64,000 bases of DNA from Sinonovacula constricta. Its lineage: Eukaryota > Mollusca > Bivalvia > Cardiida > Solecurtidae. Made by a program: the position numbers and the translations under genes. The notes beneath the pieces are model-generated. The model made no database searches. It had not been told where the DNA came from and saw nothing but the letters and a program-made list of their open reading frames with translations. Shown piece after piece: positions 10,206 through 22,704 of the stretch (its first letter is position 1; the number at the start of each line of letters is the position of its first letter). The DNA lies in contig CM017573.1 in assembly GCA_007844125.1 (NCBI GenBank), positions 9,191,911 through 9,255,910 of the forward strand. Direction: 5' to 3'.

Positions 10206-11394
10206 TTTTAAAGTAATAGGGGATAACAACAACAATTACATTAATTTTAGTGGTATGAAAAAAAATGTTGGAGCGCTTGTAACCACAACTTGACAAAAAT
10301 ATCAGCGCTGCTTGATGGAAATGATAAGTAATAGATGAAAAGAAATAAACCCGTAAAAATAAAAACTACAGCATAATTTCTGTGGATAGAACCGTATCAC
10401 ATGTGTTCATATTTATATATTGAAGCTTCACAACGTCAAACAGTAAGGATTATGAAATTTCCAAGTTTGTAATTTAATAAATGAACAGGAGCGATCTACA
10501 GAACGTGTTTACTTTATTTGTACATGCGCTGATCAAAATCACTATTCCAGAAGTTGGAATCAAAAGTGACTTTCTATTCACCAAGAAAGATATTTGATAG
10601 AGATTGACCATACATTTACATATAAGTTACTTTGTATTGTTAAGTACACTTTTCCAAACGAACTGCGATCAGCAAGCTTGTCATTTTGCTACATCACGAC
10701 AGCGTTGATTACATGGTATAAATCAACTCCACATCGGGTCGCACTGATGGTCTCTATCATTTTGACGTGTACATCCGATCAATATGACAATGAACCAATC
10801 GTCCAATTGATGCACACGATTTCCCGCCATGATGCGTAAAAACTATCTTATCGTAAAATTGCAACGGAACACGCTAAATTTGGACGAAAAATCCAGATAA
10901 CGATTTTTAATCATAAAAACTTTTGTCTCTGCAGGTAAAATATACGGTCTGTCGTGTAACCGGAAATAAACCTCTTTTTTTTAGGCCTAATGGCAGTTTT
11001 AGAGCAAAATTCCATGAACTTATTGAATAGCCTTAGTACATCCACAATACACATTGGGCAACAGGTGTCTGACTTCTAAATCTGCAGCATCCACTGTCAC
11101 CATGGAAACAGAATTAAACATAAATATTACATAATACAACTGTATTCCTTTATGTTACGTTATATACAAATTGTAAACTCAAATTAACTAGGCGGTTTTC
11201 TTCATCAATCAATTTGCTTTTTTGCATTAATTCTAAGGTGTGCCATTAAAAAACGAAAAAGTAGATTTAAAAAAAAAAGAAAATACAAAGAACTGGGTTC
11301 CTTTTACATAGAGCATCTTCATTTAAAGATTTCTTTCTATATGAAAAAGTCTTTTTGAAAAATATAAGTATATTAAACATGCACTTCAACTTCT
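10206..11394. other. Non-coding spacer
   Basis: AT-rich with no supported gene. An 81-codon open frame at 10594-10839 has no recognisable domain. The block 11070-11106 repeats 5375-5415. At 10522-10540 'acatgcgctgatca' is the inverse of a motif in the 241-bp repeat upstream, possibly a scrap of the same LINE family. Confidence 0.4.
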
Positions 11395-12405
11395 ACTAAA
11401 TACTTCTACTACTACTTCTCCTATTAAATGTAACATTGTACATCCACTACTACTACAATCACAACTACTCCTTCTACCATCACCACAACATTAACTTCTA
11501 TCACTCCTTCTACCACCACTTCTTCTACCACTCCTACCACCAACCCTACATCTACCACCAACATGACTTCTACCCCTCCTACCACCATCACTTCTACCAC
11601 TCCTACCACCAACCCTACATCTACCACCAACATGATTTCTACCACTCTTGCCAACCACACCACTACATCAACCATACCTCTACCATCACCACGACTTCTT
11701 CTACCACCACCACTTCTACCACTCCTACCACCATAACATCTACAACCACCATGACTTCTACCACTCCCACCACCACCATGACTTCTACCCCTCCTACCAC
11801 ACCACTTCTACCACTCCTACCAACAACCCTACATCTACCACCACCATGACTTCTACCACTCCCACCACCACCATGACTTCTACCCCTCCTACCACCACCA
11901 CTTCTACCACTCCTACCACCATAACATCTACCACCACCACCATGACTTCTACCACTCCTACCACCACCATGACTTCTACCACTCTTGCCAACCACACCAC
12001 TACATCAACCACACCTCTACCACCACCATGACTTCTACCACTCCTACCACCACCACTTCCTTCTACTACTCTTGCCAACCACACCACTACATCAACCACA
12101 CCTCTACCATCACCAAGACTTCTTCTACCACTCCTACCACCACCACTTTTACCACTTCTACCACCACAACATCTACCACCACCATGACTTCTACCACTCC
12201 CACCCCCACCTTGACTTCTACCCATCTTGCCAACCACACCACTACATCAACCACAACTTTACCACCACCATGACTTCTACCACTCCTACCACCACCACTT
12301 CTTCTACCACTCCTATCAACCACACCACTACATCAACCACACCTACCACTATCAGTACTACTACTTCTACCACACCTTTTACCACCATCTACCATCATTG
12401 AGCAT
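11395..12405. repeat. Pyrimidine-rich minisatellite, about 27-bp units
   Basis: Variants of 'ttctaccactcctaccacca' plus 'ccatgac' (27 bases) fill about 1 kb. Longer blocks contain 'cttgccaaccacaccactac' (near 11646, 11983, 12072 and 12228). The + strand is almost purely C, T and A; the minus strand is GGT/GGA-rich. Several frames are open because the unit lacks stops, one reading as Thr/Ser/Pro-rich. I see no start, splice signals or domain that would make it a gene. Confidence 0.9.
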
Positions 12406-12892
12406 CCAAAGTCAAATATGCTCAACTGATGAAAAGCCATATCTGATAATTAACTGAAAATGAAGTTGGTTGTCCAATCCATGTCAAGTGAATTCATTCT
12501 AAACCACTCAGGAAATGCAGTGTACTCGATTTGCGTATACAGTACAATAAGAGTTTTACAGTAGTTTTTTACTTTTGTTCTGACAATTTCTTTTCTGGAT
12601 TTAAGAAAATCAAATGTTGCGTAAAAGCATGAATCTTATGGACATACAATTTACAGCAAGTAGTGGCATTGTTGTAAGATAGTTCATTGCAGAAGAATTA
12701 GAACATTATAATTACCTACAGTTCAACAATTTAATCAAACAAGACTTCTGCAAAGTGTAAACAGAAAATATGGCTGAGCTGATTTACTTATCGAAAAAAG
12801 CCAAATTAAATGGCAAAAGGGGATGTGTGTGGGGTCACTTCTGGGTAAAGGAAGACCGTTTGTTTTATATAATTTTTTTTAAATACATTGAA
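12406..12892. other. Non-coding spacer
   Basis: AT-rich sequence between the minisatellite and the SINE. No gene, repeat or signal recognised. Confidence 0.4.
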
Positions 12893-13105
12893 TTGACCAA
12901 TTATGTTCATTATAGCGACATCTAGCTTTTTGGTGGCGGGAGACCCTAGACAAATATCTAGGTAGAACCACCAGTGCACCGCAAGTCAGTTGGAAGACTT
13001 CCCACATTAAAGTCCTTTGCCCAGACCGGGACTCAAACCCACGTGGTGAGAGGCTAAGCAGTCAGAGGCGTTACAAATCAACAACTCTACCACTACGCCA
13101 TGGGG
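12893..13105 (-). mobile_element. tRNA-derived SINE, family B, copy 3 (best head)
   Basis: In reverse complement the head contains an A-box-like 'tggcgtagtggtagagttg' and a B-box 'gggtttgagtccc', followed by a body with 'ggtggttctacctagata'. The internal boxes indicate a tRNA-derived RNA polymerase III promoter. The tail is diverged in this copy. It sits 150 bases before the next minisatellite. Confidence 0.75.
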
Positions 13106-13254
13106 TCCCCAAAGGAGAACAGAAAAAAAATGAGATTGTTGAAGTTGTTGTTGATGAGCGTGTAACGATAAAGTGGAGGTGTAACCTGCCTACATACATT
13201 CGTAAATCATCTTCTCCATTATTCACTGGATGCATCAAACTACACTGTCGTAAA

Positions 13255-13840
13255 TTTTGCATCTACCACCAGCACTACATCTACTTCCCCTTCTACCACC
13301 TGCACTACAACTACTTCCCCTTCTATCACCAGCACTACTTCTACTTCCCCCTCTACCACCAGCACTACATCTACTTGTCCTTCTACCACCAGCACTACAT
13401 CTACTTGTCCTTCTACCATCAGCACTACATCTACTTGTCCTTCTACCACCAGCACTACATCTACTTCTCCTTCTACCACAAGCACTATATCTACTTCCCC
13501 TTCTACCACCAGCACTACATCTACTTCCCCTTCTACCACCAGCACTACATCTACTTCTCCTTCTACCACCAGCACTACATCTACTTCTCCTTCTACCACA
13601 AGCACTATATCTACTTCCCCTTCTACCACCAGCACTATATCTACTTCCTCTTCTACCACCAGCACTACATACCACCAGCACTACATCTACTTCCCCTTCT
13701 ACCACCTGCACTACATCCACTTCCTCTTCTACCACCTGCACACTACATCTACTTCCCCTTCTACCATCAGCACTATATCTACTTCCCCTTCTACCACCAG
13801 CACTATATCTACTTCCCCTACTACCACCAGCACTAGTAAT
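13255..13840. repeat. 30-bp minisatellite
   Basis: About 19 copies of a 30-base unit made of 'ttctaccaccagcactacat' plus 'ctacttcccc'. Because 30 is divisible by 3, each frame keeps its phase. One + frame reads STTSTTSTSP repeats from about 13262 until a unit-internal rearrangement near 13665. Upstream that frame runs back to a stop at 13169 without a Met. Best treated as non-coding unless transcript data show otherwise. Confidence 0.9.
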
Positions 13841-14149
13841 CATTTGTAAAATGTAACAAAATGTTTCTAACAAAAGCGATTTAAAAAGTCATTCATTGTC
13901 AGAATAATGTCCTTCAGCCTCATTTTAAGTCATTTTGAATACTAAAACTTGAAACTCTCATGTATTTTCAAAATCAAATATTTAACTATGAAATAAATAC
14001 ATAATCATGCAGTTACAAAATTGACACCTGGTAATTAATGCAATAAAGAATATGTAAGGGATCATACAGTAAACAACCCACATTATCACTAACATTAATG
14101 TTTATGGCTTTGTGTAAAACTAGCCTACTGTCTCACTTCCATACTAGCA
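13841..14149. other. Non-coding spacer
   Basis: AT-rich sequence between the minisatellite and the next LINE. Nothing recognised. Confidence 0.4.
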
Positions 14150-14250
14150 GGTAATTTAGTTTTGCGTTAACCCATCAGAGGTTTTACTGTGACAAGTACT
14201 ATGTTGGCTAAAGACTCCCTGCAGTGATGACCAGCAATTAGCAGGTCTGG

Positions 14251-14720
14251 TCACAACAGGTCCGGGCCTGGCTCAGTGGGATACCACATTCCTTTCGAGA
14301 TGCCTTTAAATATAGTTGTTTCTAGTTGTTTTGGTGGGTAGGGGATGTTTGCCTTGTTAAACACCAAATTTTCCGAAAGTAAAACATGTTCTAGTTTTAT
14401 CCTCTCCCCCCTGTGATCCTCGCATTGTAGCAGCAGGTGTTTGTCGTCATTCCTGACCTTGCATGAGGAACAGTTTGGATCAAGGTTTAAGACGTATGGG
14501 CCGGTACTGCCAGGTAAAAGAGTTGTGCCCAATCTTAATCTTGTTATGCTGCGTTCAATCCGGAAGTTACTTGAGTTAATTGGCGGGCGTTTTAGTGATG
14601 GTGTTTTTGACCGTCCATCATTAATTTTGTCATTAATAATTTTGCAGCGTTGTTCCCATTTGTTTAATAGGTTTTTCTTGATATTGAGTAGATTTCAGTT
14701 GGTGCGAGGCCAGTAAGACG
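14251..14720 (-). pseudogene. C-terminal region of the I-group LINE polyprotein
   Basis: After the RNase H the sequence reads 'RLGTTLLPGSTGPYVLNLD' and then 'CSSCKVRNDDKHLLLQC', a C-x2-C-x8-H-x4-C knuckle seen at the end of many RNase H-containing LINE proteins. A stop follows at about 14251. No separate host gene is implied. Confidence 0.7.
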
Positions 14721-15347
14721 ACCCACCTGCAGTGTGCTCAGACCGGCTTTGGCAGCCCCGTCAGCCCTTTCATTACCTGAGATCCCTACATGTGCTGGAA
14801 ACCATGTTAGAGTGACAGTGTGGCATTTATCCATACGCTGATTTGCTACAATTTTGATTTGATTGAGGAGGTCAGGCCTGGTCTGCTTTTGTTATTATCT
14901 ATGGAAATAAGTGATCCTAAAGAGTCCGAAAGAATGACAGATCTTGTTTTTTCCTTGTTTGTTTATCCAGCTTAAAGCTTGTAGGATGGCATCCATTTCC
15001 GCTGTATAGATGGAAGTTTTGTCTGATATTCTTTCTGAAAAGGTTAGGTCTAGTGAAGGAATGAACAAAGCGGAAGCCACCCTACCCTTTTGTGGGTCTT
15101 TACTTCCGTCTGTATATATTTTAACCCAGTTATTGTAATTACTGTCGGCCGGATCGAGCGTCGCCACGCCGCTCTCTTCAACACTGCAGGCTTCAACCAG
15201 GTTTTGGGTATATGCTCCAATAGGAAGGTGGGGGGGGTGTAACTTTTTTGACCCCCTCCATGGGGTTTTGTAATAATAGCCGGTGCCGAAGATTTGGTTC
15301 ACAGGGTTGTCCTTTTTGGTACGGGCCCTAGCCCAATATCTTATCAT
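14720..15347 (-). pseudogene. RNase H domain of the I-group LINE
   Basis: In 15347-14895, 'KIYTDGSKDPQKG' supplies the first catalytic Asp and 'YTAEMDAILQAL' the Glu. The frame then slips near 14940 and the domain continues in another frame as 'RSVILSDSLGSL' (third acidic residue) and 'HVGISGNERAD' (terminal His/Asp motif, about 14760-14800). All active-site positions can be read across the frameshift. Role in the family: removal of RNA from the RNA/DNA hybrid during insertion. Confidence 0.8.
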
Positions 15348-15540
15348 CCCTCCGCAGACATAGGGGAGGCACCCCGGCCTCTTGTTCCAATATGCTTATG
15401 GGTGTGGATTTTAGGGCTCCTAATGCTATCCTGAGAGCTTGATTTTGTAGGCTATCTAGCTTTTTAAGATTTGTTTTGGCTGCGATGGAGTAGATTTGAC
15501 AGCCGTAGTCTATTTTTGGACATATGAGAGACTTGTAGAA

Positions 15541-16072
15541 TTACAGGAGACTGTGTTTATCTGAACCAAAGTCAGTCCCTTTTAACATCCTCATTAATTT
15601 CAAGTCTGTCTTACATCTTTTAATGATGTCTTGAATATGGATCTTGAATGATAACCTCCTATCAAGAGTCATTCCCAAACATTTCACCTTATCTTTAAAA
15701 TTTACTTTTTCTCCCCCTAAATATACGTCTAAATCCATCTCTGATTTAAGTCCAAAAAGTATGCCTACTGTTTTACTTTGTGAAATTTTGAATCCCCATT
15801 TTTTTTACCACTCCCAAATGGCATCCAGTCCGCTCTTGGCTTTTTTTTAGCGGTTTTAACGAGGAGCCTGTTAGCCATGCGCTCGAATCATCGGCGAATT
15901 GGCTCACTACTAGTCCCGTCCCCTCGACACGGCTAGGTAGGTCATTTATAAGGAGGGAGAACAGTAGTTGGGAGAGTATTGAGCCCTGTGGGGTACCCCT
16001 ATTTAGGGTCTCATGTTGTAAAAGTGTGTCCCCCACTTTGACTTGAATTTTCCTATCATTTAAAAATGTTTT
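15541..16072 (-). pseudogene. Reverse transcriptase fragment (I-group LINE)
   Basis: Open pieces 16072-15773 and 15738-15541. The first reads 'KTFLNDRKIQVKVGDTLLQ', then 'NRGTPQGSILSQ' and the catalytic 'FADD' (15887-15898), followed by thumb sequence 'KVKCLGMTLDRRLSFKIHI' in the second piece. The fingers and the first catalytic Asp are missing through truncation, and a frame change near 15750 separates the pieces. The fragment is inactive. Confidence 0.8.
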
Positions 16073-16087
16073 TGCTTAGATAACAGT

Positions 16088-16178
16088 ATAGGTGTATGTC
16101 AAATTTATGCCAAGATTCCCCCAAACATGCATAATATTTTGTTATATGTATTTATATAGGTGAACTGTCGGATACCAC
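16088..16178. mobile_element. MITE family M, fragment D
   Basis: Ends with 'aactgtcggataccac' (16163-16178), the same terminal sequence as complete copies at 46637-47098 and 50571-50937. The interior 'caaatttatgccaagatt' then 'cccccaaac' also aligns with those copies. The other end is missing, possibly lost where the LINE fragment ends at 16075. Confidence 0.55.
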
Positions 16179-17394
16179 ATCAAAAGACATTTAAAAGTTG
16201 ATTTATTTATCATCATACATGCAATATCCCCATGTATGTTAACATGGTGTCTTAAATACACGTTATTCCCTATTTTTAAATGAAGATTCTAGCAGGAGAA
16301 AGGTCTATGCGTTGTGGGCAAAATATACTGGTAAATTACCACCATGTCATAAAATTTGATCAAAAGGCATACAATTTTATCTTCATTTGAAATATAACAC
16401 CCTTCAAGGAAAATGTGTTTAAAGATGTGTTGAAGCAATCAGTCTTGCTTAAGGCACATGCAGTTATTTACCGATTTTAAAATGTAAAAGGGAGATAACA
16501 CCGCAATCAGAAAATCGCAATTCGGGTTCTCCCTTGAACAGCCCTCCTACCATGCAATATCTGTACTTACAGTAAGGATAGTATTTCCTGCAAGTCTACC
16601 ACAAAACGTAATCTGAATAATGAATTGTACATTGGTCTCTGTTTGTTACGTCTTCCAATCTCTCTCTCTTTTCTCCTCTCTCTTACTCTGAAAGTAAAAT
16701 ATCTGAGGTTATCCGAATGTCTAAGATCTTGTCAGTACGTAGTAATAAAAGGGAGAAGAAAGAGAGAAAGAGACAGGCGGACGAACACAGAGACAAACAC
16801 TGATGGGGATTACATAATACGCTTTAACAAAAGGCAAAGCTTAAAAAGAAGGCTGAAGTTCAGTTGATCGCTTGATACGTCATTTGGATTAAAGTCTAAC
16901 TAGAGTTGAGATATAATTGTTAGGACGCTTAAATTACTGCTGTGTGGATGTTTTACGACTTACAATGCACTCGCACAATCTAACTTTCGGATTTCAGTTT
17001 TTTTAAAGTTCTTTCTGTTGTTTCTTCTTCTACTCGTCAAAATCTATAAATGACAAGAATTGTGCCCTTCAGTATTTTTATTTCACACTGTTTGCAAGTA
17101 AATTAATTAAATAACAAAGTATAATAAAACAAATAAAATATAAACCAAGAATTACAATACGAGGTGAATTGAGTCATCTGGAAAAATGTTGCAGTTTAAC
17201 ACATGACGTTTAAAGATTAAGAAAATGGCTACATTTAATGATAATATAGCTGTTACTTAGTACCAAATTAAGAATACCTAAGCAAGACATATGTAATTAT
17301 ATGCACATCAATTTCTCTTTAAAATAACTTGCTTCAATTAAAAAAAATCATTTAAATGCGATGTTGAAACATGTCATTTTAAATTGTTTGTTTG
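16179..17394. other. Non-coding spacer
   Basis: AT-rich. A short CT-rich run lies at 16655-16690. An open frame at 16625-16867 is low complexity and not convincing. No gene seen. Confidence 0.4.
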
Positions 17395-17515
17395 GTTTCT
17401 GTTACATTGCACCGACACATTATTCATCTTATTGTCGAGGTCCAGCTAATTATTGGTGGAGGAAGACCGGAGACTTATGCCCGGGTAGAACCACCGGCGC
17501 ACTGCATGTTTCATA
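17395..17515 (-). mobile_element. tRNA-derived SINE, family B, copy 4 (tail half)
   Basis: 'gttacattgcaccgacacat' through 'attattggtggaggaagacc' and 'gggtagaaccaccggcgcac' match copies 2, 3 and 5. The tRNA-like head is absent, consistent with 5' truncation. Confidence 0.65.
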
Positions 17516-17860
17516 TTAAATGATATGATAGTCAACATAAACATGAATAAAACACACACACACACACTCCAAGTCCGCTACTGCACAGTTGCTTGATCTA
17601 ATAGCAGCGGAATTGGCGACACGCTTACTAGTAAAAAAAATCGCGACAACCTTATGTGTTCAAGATGTCTCCTAAGTTCTGTGGTTATGTGTTCGAACGA
17701 GTGCTTGATCATTTGTGCTATTTCGTCGCGACTACCTTAGAAAGAAGCATCAATTTGAGTGTTTTGGGGCAAAGATATATACACTGTACCATTAATATAA
17801 CACTTGAAAAATTGGATATGAAAATAGAAAAGGTGGAAAGAAGAATGTTAAATAATAATT

Positions 17861-18400
17861 TAGAACGAAAGCATAAGGGAGGAAAGAAAAATAATGAAAG
17901 GAAGGAATTGTGAGTGGGGAATGAAGGATAGGAAAATAAATAGAAATTATAGGCAGATAAATATGCCGAAAACAATGGAAGTCATGGAATAAATGAACGG
18001 ATAAAAGACTAATAAGGAAGAAGGAAAGAGGCAAGTTAACAGGATGACTATTAGCTATCCACACCCCCTACAGCAAAAGTAGAAATTATCATTAAATCGT
18101 TTCTTGCTATCTGGTAAACATTAAATTTTATAAGAACATTGAATCTACTTAATTAAAATAAAAAATCTTGCCCTGTAACAGGCTCATGACATACAGAAAT
18201 ATGAAGATTCTTGAAGGAAATAATAAAAATAATAATAACAGCATCATCCACCATCACACATTTTCAAACTCCCTCTCATACTCATCCCTACTTTCACACT
18301 CCCACCAATTTTCATACATTCACCCCTATTTCCCACCCACGTTCAGACTCCCAACCACACTCAACCTAATGCCTACTTTCCTTGCCTTTAGAGTGTAAAC
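17861..18400 (+). repeat. Dispersed repeat R, copy 1, with CA-rich tail
   Basis: About 190 bases at 17861-18050 ('gaacgaaagcataaggga', 'gaattgtgagtggggaatga', 'gccgaaaacaatggaag') recur in the same orientation at 59747-59930. Both copies are followed by a CA/CT-rich stretch with 'tttcacactcccacc' (18250-18390 here). This looks like an unclassified mobile element or a segmental duplication. Confidence 0.65.
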
Positions 18401-21110
18401 ATGGTCAGCAACCTAGTTTGTAAAAAGTAGTTTAATATTCAAGGTGAATTAGTACATACCTAATATGTTTTTGCCTCTGGAAATTGATATTTGGCCAGCA
18501 ATATTTATAGTTTTAGATAGCTATAATAAAGCATACCTAAAAATTTGGTTGGCAACTTAATGAATCTTGGCCTGAATGAATCCATAACTGACTATGAGGT
18601 GTTGGTGCTTGAGCAAAACTACTTACTGCACGTTGCTCCAATAAGATACTACCTGAGTACTGGTTCTACCAAAGCAGCCGTCAGACAGAAAGATTAATTG
18701 AAGTTAAAAGAACATGTTTCCCAACCGGTAAAAACAAAAATGGGTTTAAAAAATATTAATTAAACAATAGGGTAGTAAGCAGGTGCCTTTATGCACAGGA
18801 AATCAGAATATAACAAGAGGTGATTGCAAAACATGTATCCCAACCCGTTGATACCTTGTAATTAGAAATACAATAAAGCCCCCAGCTGAAATACATGTAC
18901 AACAGCTGTACAGGTTTAATGATGATTTAAGGAAAGAAAATTTAAAAAATAAACCTTTAAAAATGTTTTTTTTTCTTCATTTTAATTTTTGTTAAAAATA
19001 AATACAACTTAAACCAGTAGCTAATGTCCCTACTATGTTTAAAGATTGATTAGAGTCTAGTTACTGTGACCTTGACCTTTCACCCAGTACAGCCCAAAAC
19101 AATATGGGCCAACTACTCATCATGACCAGTCATGGCAATGTCACATCAAGTTTGAACAATGTGTGACTTAAAAAGTCGCTGTAATACTTATGTTTACCAT
19201 GCTGATCACAAAATGAATTATTTCATTTATTGGTTATGACAAATTTGGGCTTGTATGCAAATTATTTCTTTCTAAATATTCTTATTAAAACAGATATATG
19301 AAAACTTTTAGAATATTACATAAACATTAAAATAATATCTTTCACTAAGAAATATTCAATAAAAGAGAAATATACCTTGTGGTTGACACACTTTAAATGA
19401 AGTGGTCCTTGATGGCATTCATACTTTTCAGCCTTCAGCACAATAGAAGGTGTGCCATCATATGTAATTCAGGAAGGCTTTTGTCCCCGCTAGTTGGAAG
19501 CGTACTTGGCATCCACTTAAGTTGGAAAGATCCTTAATTAAACAAATGCAAACAAGAATGACCAACACTATGATAAACACTTTTAATTACATTTGAAATA
19601 TAGATTGGTTTAATTTTTATTCTAAAGTGACATTTGCACAGTTGGTTAAATATGCACTTTTAAATGTTTGCTAAAAAATAAACTTTGTTGAGCCACAATG
19701 ATTAATGGAATAAGATATTACCTCTAATCACTAGGTTATACACGAAACATGCTTCCCATTAAAAGATTGATTTGTTTTAAAGTTCAGGGAATCTAAAGCA
19801 GAGCAATGCTTTTCAACTATTTTTAACCATTTTTAAATCCATAATCTAGTAAATCTCCAAACAGTGCATGGGATAGTGGATGTCTTGTGTATATGTCACT
19901 CATAAAAAAATATGCTGACAGTGATACAATAATATAAATACATATGAAGTGTGGTATCATGTGGTTCTATATGTCATATAAAACTGTGACAAAGCCACTT
20001 TTAAGTATAAATTTAATGATTATAAAATAATAAACAGAAAGACAACAGTAAAGAGTATTTCTGATACTAAATTCTGCAATTTCCATCATACTAAATTCTT
20101 CATTTTCCATCCAATTAGTATATACCTGTTACTCCTTAAAATATAATTGCTACACAAAAGACATGTTTACTCCCATTATCTGGAGATCTCTAAGACAAAC
20201 AAAACATGCACATTAAACTATATGGTAAACTAATAAGAAAATAGGGTACATGAATCCATCTCTAAAACAAACTGTTATGTATTTGCAAAATTATATCAAA
20301 ATGAGTTACTATTTGTAATATAGTCTGAACAGACTTTAATTCGGCATGAAGTTCTAAAATATAAACATGGAAAACAATACTTAAATATTACAAGAAATAA
20401 CACATATTCTATATGTTTATATGTGTTATATTTAGAAGTATATAATACAAAAAGCTACTTGTTAGACAGTTTCATAATACACACATACTAGTTGGAACCC
20501 CCCAGGTTGTTTGATGCTAACACGGCCTGGTTGATGGTTCATATGGCTCTACATCATGCCATTTACCTTGCTTTTGTGTTGCAAGCCAGCTAGCAGAAAG
20601 CAAAGGGTGACTGAGAACCATAGGGTGCTTATACAGAATGTAATGTTGAATGAACAAGTCTATTTGATTTGTTAGATTGGCACATTAAGTTTACATGAAA
20701 AGCAACACTACTAGTACAGTTAATTGCTATAGCATCAGAGTTGACGAGTCTACAATGTTTCACTAAATCTTAACTTACATACTGCTAAACACTGGTGACT
20801 ACGGTGATATTTGGTCTTGAAATATACATTATGTGCAACGTGTGTTGCAATCCAGCCATCTGATTGGCTAGGAAGGCCTGTCAGTCAAATACCTGAGGAA
20901 GGATTATTTACAATATGTTGACCCCTCATTATCTAAAACATGCAGGCTGGACTCCCAGCTGGACAAAAGCCTTCCCGTCAAAAAGCTTTCCACCTCACTT
21001 GCCATGTGTTGAGGTCTAACCACATGTTTATCTGGATATTTTTAAAACCCAAAATAGCCAAATGTATTCATTGGTATTTTGATTTGACAAAGACTAGATC
21101 ATATATATAT
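18401..21110. other. Long non-coding AT-rich spacer
   Basis: About 2.7 kb without a convincing reading frame, RNA gene or tandem array. A segment at 18645-18675 containing 'gagtactggttctacc' shares this text with the SINE at 39050. Nothing else recognised. Confidence 0.4.
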
Positions 21111-21290
21111 TGTGTGTGTGTGTGTGTTGTGTGTGTGCGTGCGTGTGTGTGCGTGTGTGTGTGTGCGTGCGTGCGTGGTGTGTGTGTGTGCGTGCGTGCG
21201 TGCCTGCGTGAGTGTTGTGTGTGGTGCGTGTGTGTGCGTGCGTGCATGTGTGCGTGCGTGTGTGTGTGTGTGTGCGTGCGTGTGTGTGTT
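21111..21290. repeat. (GT/GC)n dinucleotide array
   Basis: Alternating gt with frequent gcgt steps for about 180 bases. Alternating purine-pyrimidine DNA with GC steps is prone to form Z-DNA. The long Val/Cys and His/Thr open frames over it are artefacts of the repeat. Confidence 0.95.
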
Positions 21291-21549
21291 CTTTTTGGGG
21301 ATTAACCTTAACAAATTGTTTAGATAAACTTTTCAAAAATAATTAACCATCAGGCAAATATAACAGAAAATAACAAATGTTACCAATTATAGTGGAAAAA
21401 ATATTTTCAAGCTATAATATCTCCATAAGGCTCATTGTTTTGCCTAACTTTTAAATTGTCTGTGGTTTACAAATTTGCCAATAAGTTTAAGAGATGCAAA
21501 CCCTCCAGTGAAAAAGAAAGGAATGGGGAAAAAATAATACAAGTCAAAA

Positions 21550-21625
21550 ATAAAATACTGTGTGCATGATTCAACCCTGGACCTCTTGTATGATGGTCCA
21601 ATGCTTTACCGCCATTGAGAATACA
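21550..21625 (-). mobile_element. tRNA-like SINE head remnant
   Basis: In reverse complement it reads 'tggcggtaaagcattgg' (A-box-like) and 'ccagggttgaatcat' (B-box-like) at tRNA spacing. No complete cloverleaf is evident and the body is not defined. Confidence 0.4.
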
Positions 21626-21689
21626 TTTATATTTCATCTAGCTTTTTGTATTTTCTGACCGACACAACACCTACATACAAATTTCAGCA

Positions 21690-21905
21690 AAAGGAGAGGG
21701 ACAGTCCAGTGGTCTGATGCAGGACTACATATTACAGGGTCTGTGGTTCGAACCTTGTAAAGGTCACCACACATTGCCTTGACCTAGAAATTTGACTTAA
21801 GTTGTTCCACTCTCCACAGGTGTATAACTGGGTACATGAAAGTGTTATTTGTTACACTCATATGTCTTACCAGCGCCTTGTGTCCGTTGCCAGGCCCATA
21901 GTATG
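21690..21905 (+). mobile_element. tRNA-derived SINE, family D
   Basis: 'cagtccagtggtctgatgca' (A-box region) and 'ctgtggttcgaaccttg' (B-box region) lie about 45 bases apart, followed by about 150 bases of non-tRNA body ending near 'cttgtgtccgttgccagg'. No second copy is visible in the window, so the family is inferred from the promoter boxes. Confidence 0.5.
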
Positions 21906-22693
21906 TCATTCACAAATATACCCCATGACCGGGGGGGGGGGGGGTATTTTAAAGTTGACTGAACAAGCAGTAGTTAGAATTAGATTATAACTTGGTATTA
22001 CGTACATATTTACCTTATCAGTTTTTTTTTTATTACAGTCGGGCCTAAGGCTGGGTCAATCGCAATTGCTTTGGTCAGACATCTGTTTCACAGACTTCTT
22101 ATTTTGAACAATCTTATTAAAATCCTATCCTGAAAACCGCTCCAGATCTAACTTTAGAAGTTTAGTGAGATTGTACTTTGAATTGTTTTGTTATGCTGAT
22201 GACAGTGCTATATTCTCTGGTTATTAGTTGAGCAAGTGTCATGTTATTCATGATATAAAAACGCAAATTTCATAATGTGAGTTCAGTTTAAATCACTCTG
22301 CACAACTAACATTTAACCAAATTATCATGAGCACCCCTCCCCCATATAAGCATATATAGAAGGTAAATTGTCTCTCCCGTGTACCTCTATGTCCATGCCT
22401 TCCATGACCCCCGTGTACGCTCTTGTCATACGAAGCCAAGGGTGGGGGAGGGATTATGTAAATGTTCCTATTCTCGGTGAGATCCAATAAACAAGCGTGA
22501 GACTACTGAAATAAAATCATTTTCCTGTAAAACAGCCTATGTCTATTTTTCACATATTTAAAGTCTCTCTATATAATAAATAAACTATTTATTTAACTAA
22601 ATCGGACTGGACTGATTTTACAACTTGATTGTGGCTATGGGGTGGGATTATGCAAATGTACCTAAAGTCGGTGAGATCCAAGCGACCTGTACC
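21906..22693. other. Non-coding spacer with a G-run and a duplicated motif
   Basis: A run of about 14 G lies at 21930-21944. 'gggattatg.aaatgt' followed by 'tcggtgagatccaa' occurs at about 22447-22487 and again at 22652-22682, right beside the foldback element. No gene seen. Confidence 0.5.
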
Positions 22694-22704
22694 CGGTGAG
22701 AAAT

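Larger units (their letters stand above)
14150..16075 (-). mobile_element. RNase H-bearing non-LTR retrotransposon (I-group), 5'-truncated
   Basis: The minus strand encodes the second half of a LINE polyprotein: RT from motif B onward, an RNase H domain and a C-terminal Cys/His region. An RNase H after RT places it in the I/Nimb/R1-type group rather than CR1. The 5' end is cut at about 16075, where it meets a MITE terminus; 5' truncation is usual for LINEs. The 3' boundary near 14150 is approximate. Confidence 0.8.

Noticed and set aside
10594..10839. 81-codon + frame as a gene
   Set aside because: No recognisable domain, no composition shift and no splice signals. Length is within chance for the region.
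17656..17913. 85-codon + frame (MFKMSPKFCGYVF...) as a gene
   Set aside because: It runs into dispersed repeat R at 17861 and shows no domain or splice support.
21094..21336. Cys/Val-rich and His/Thr-rich frames
   Set aside because: Products of the alternating GT/GC array.
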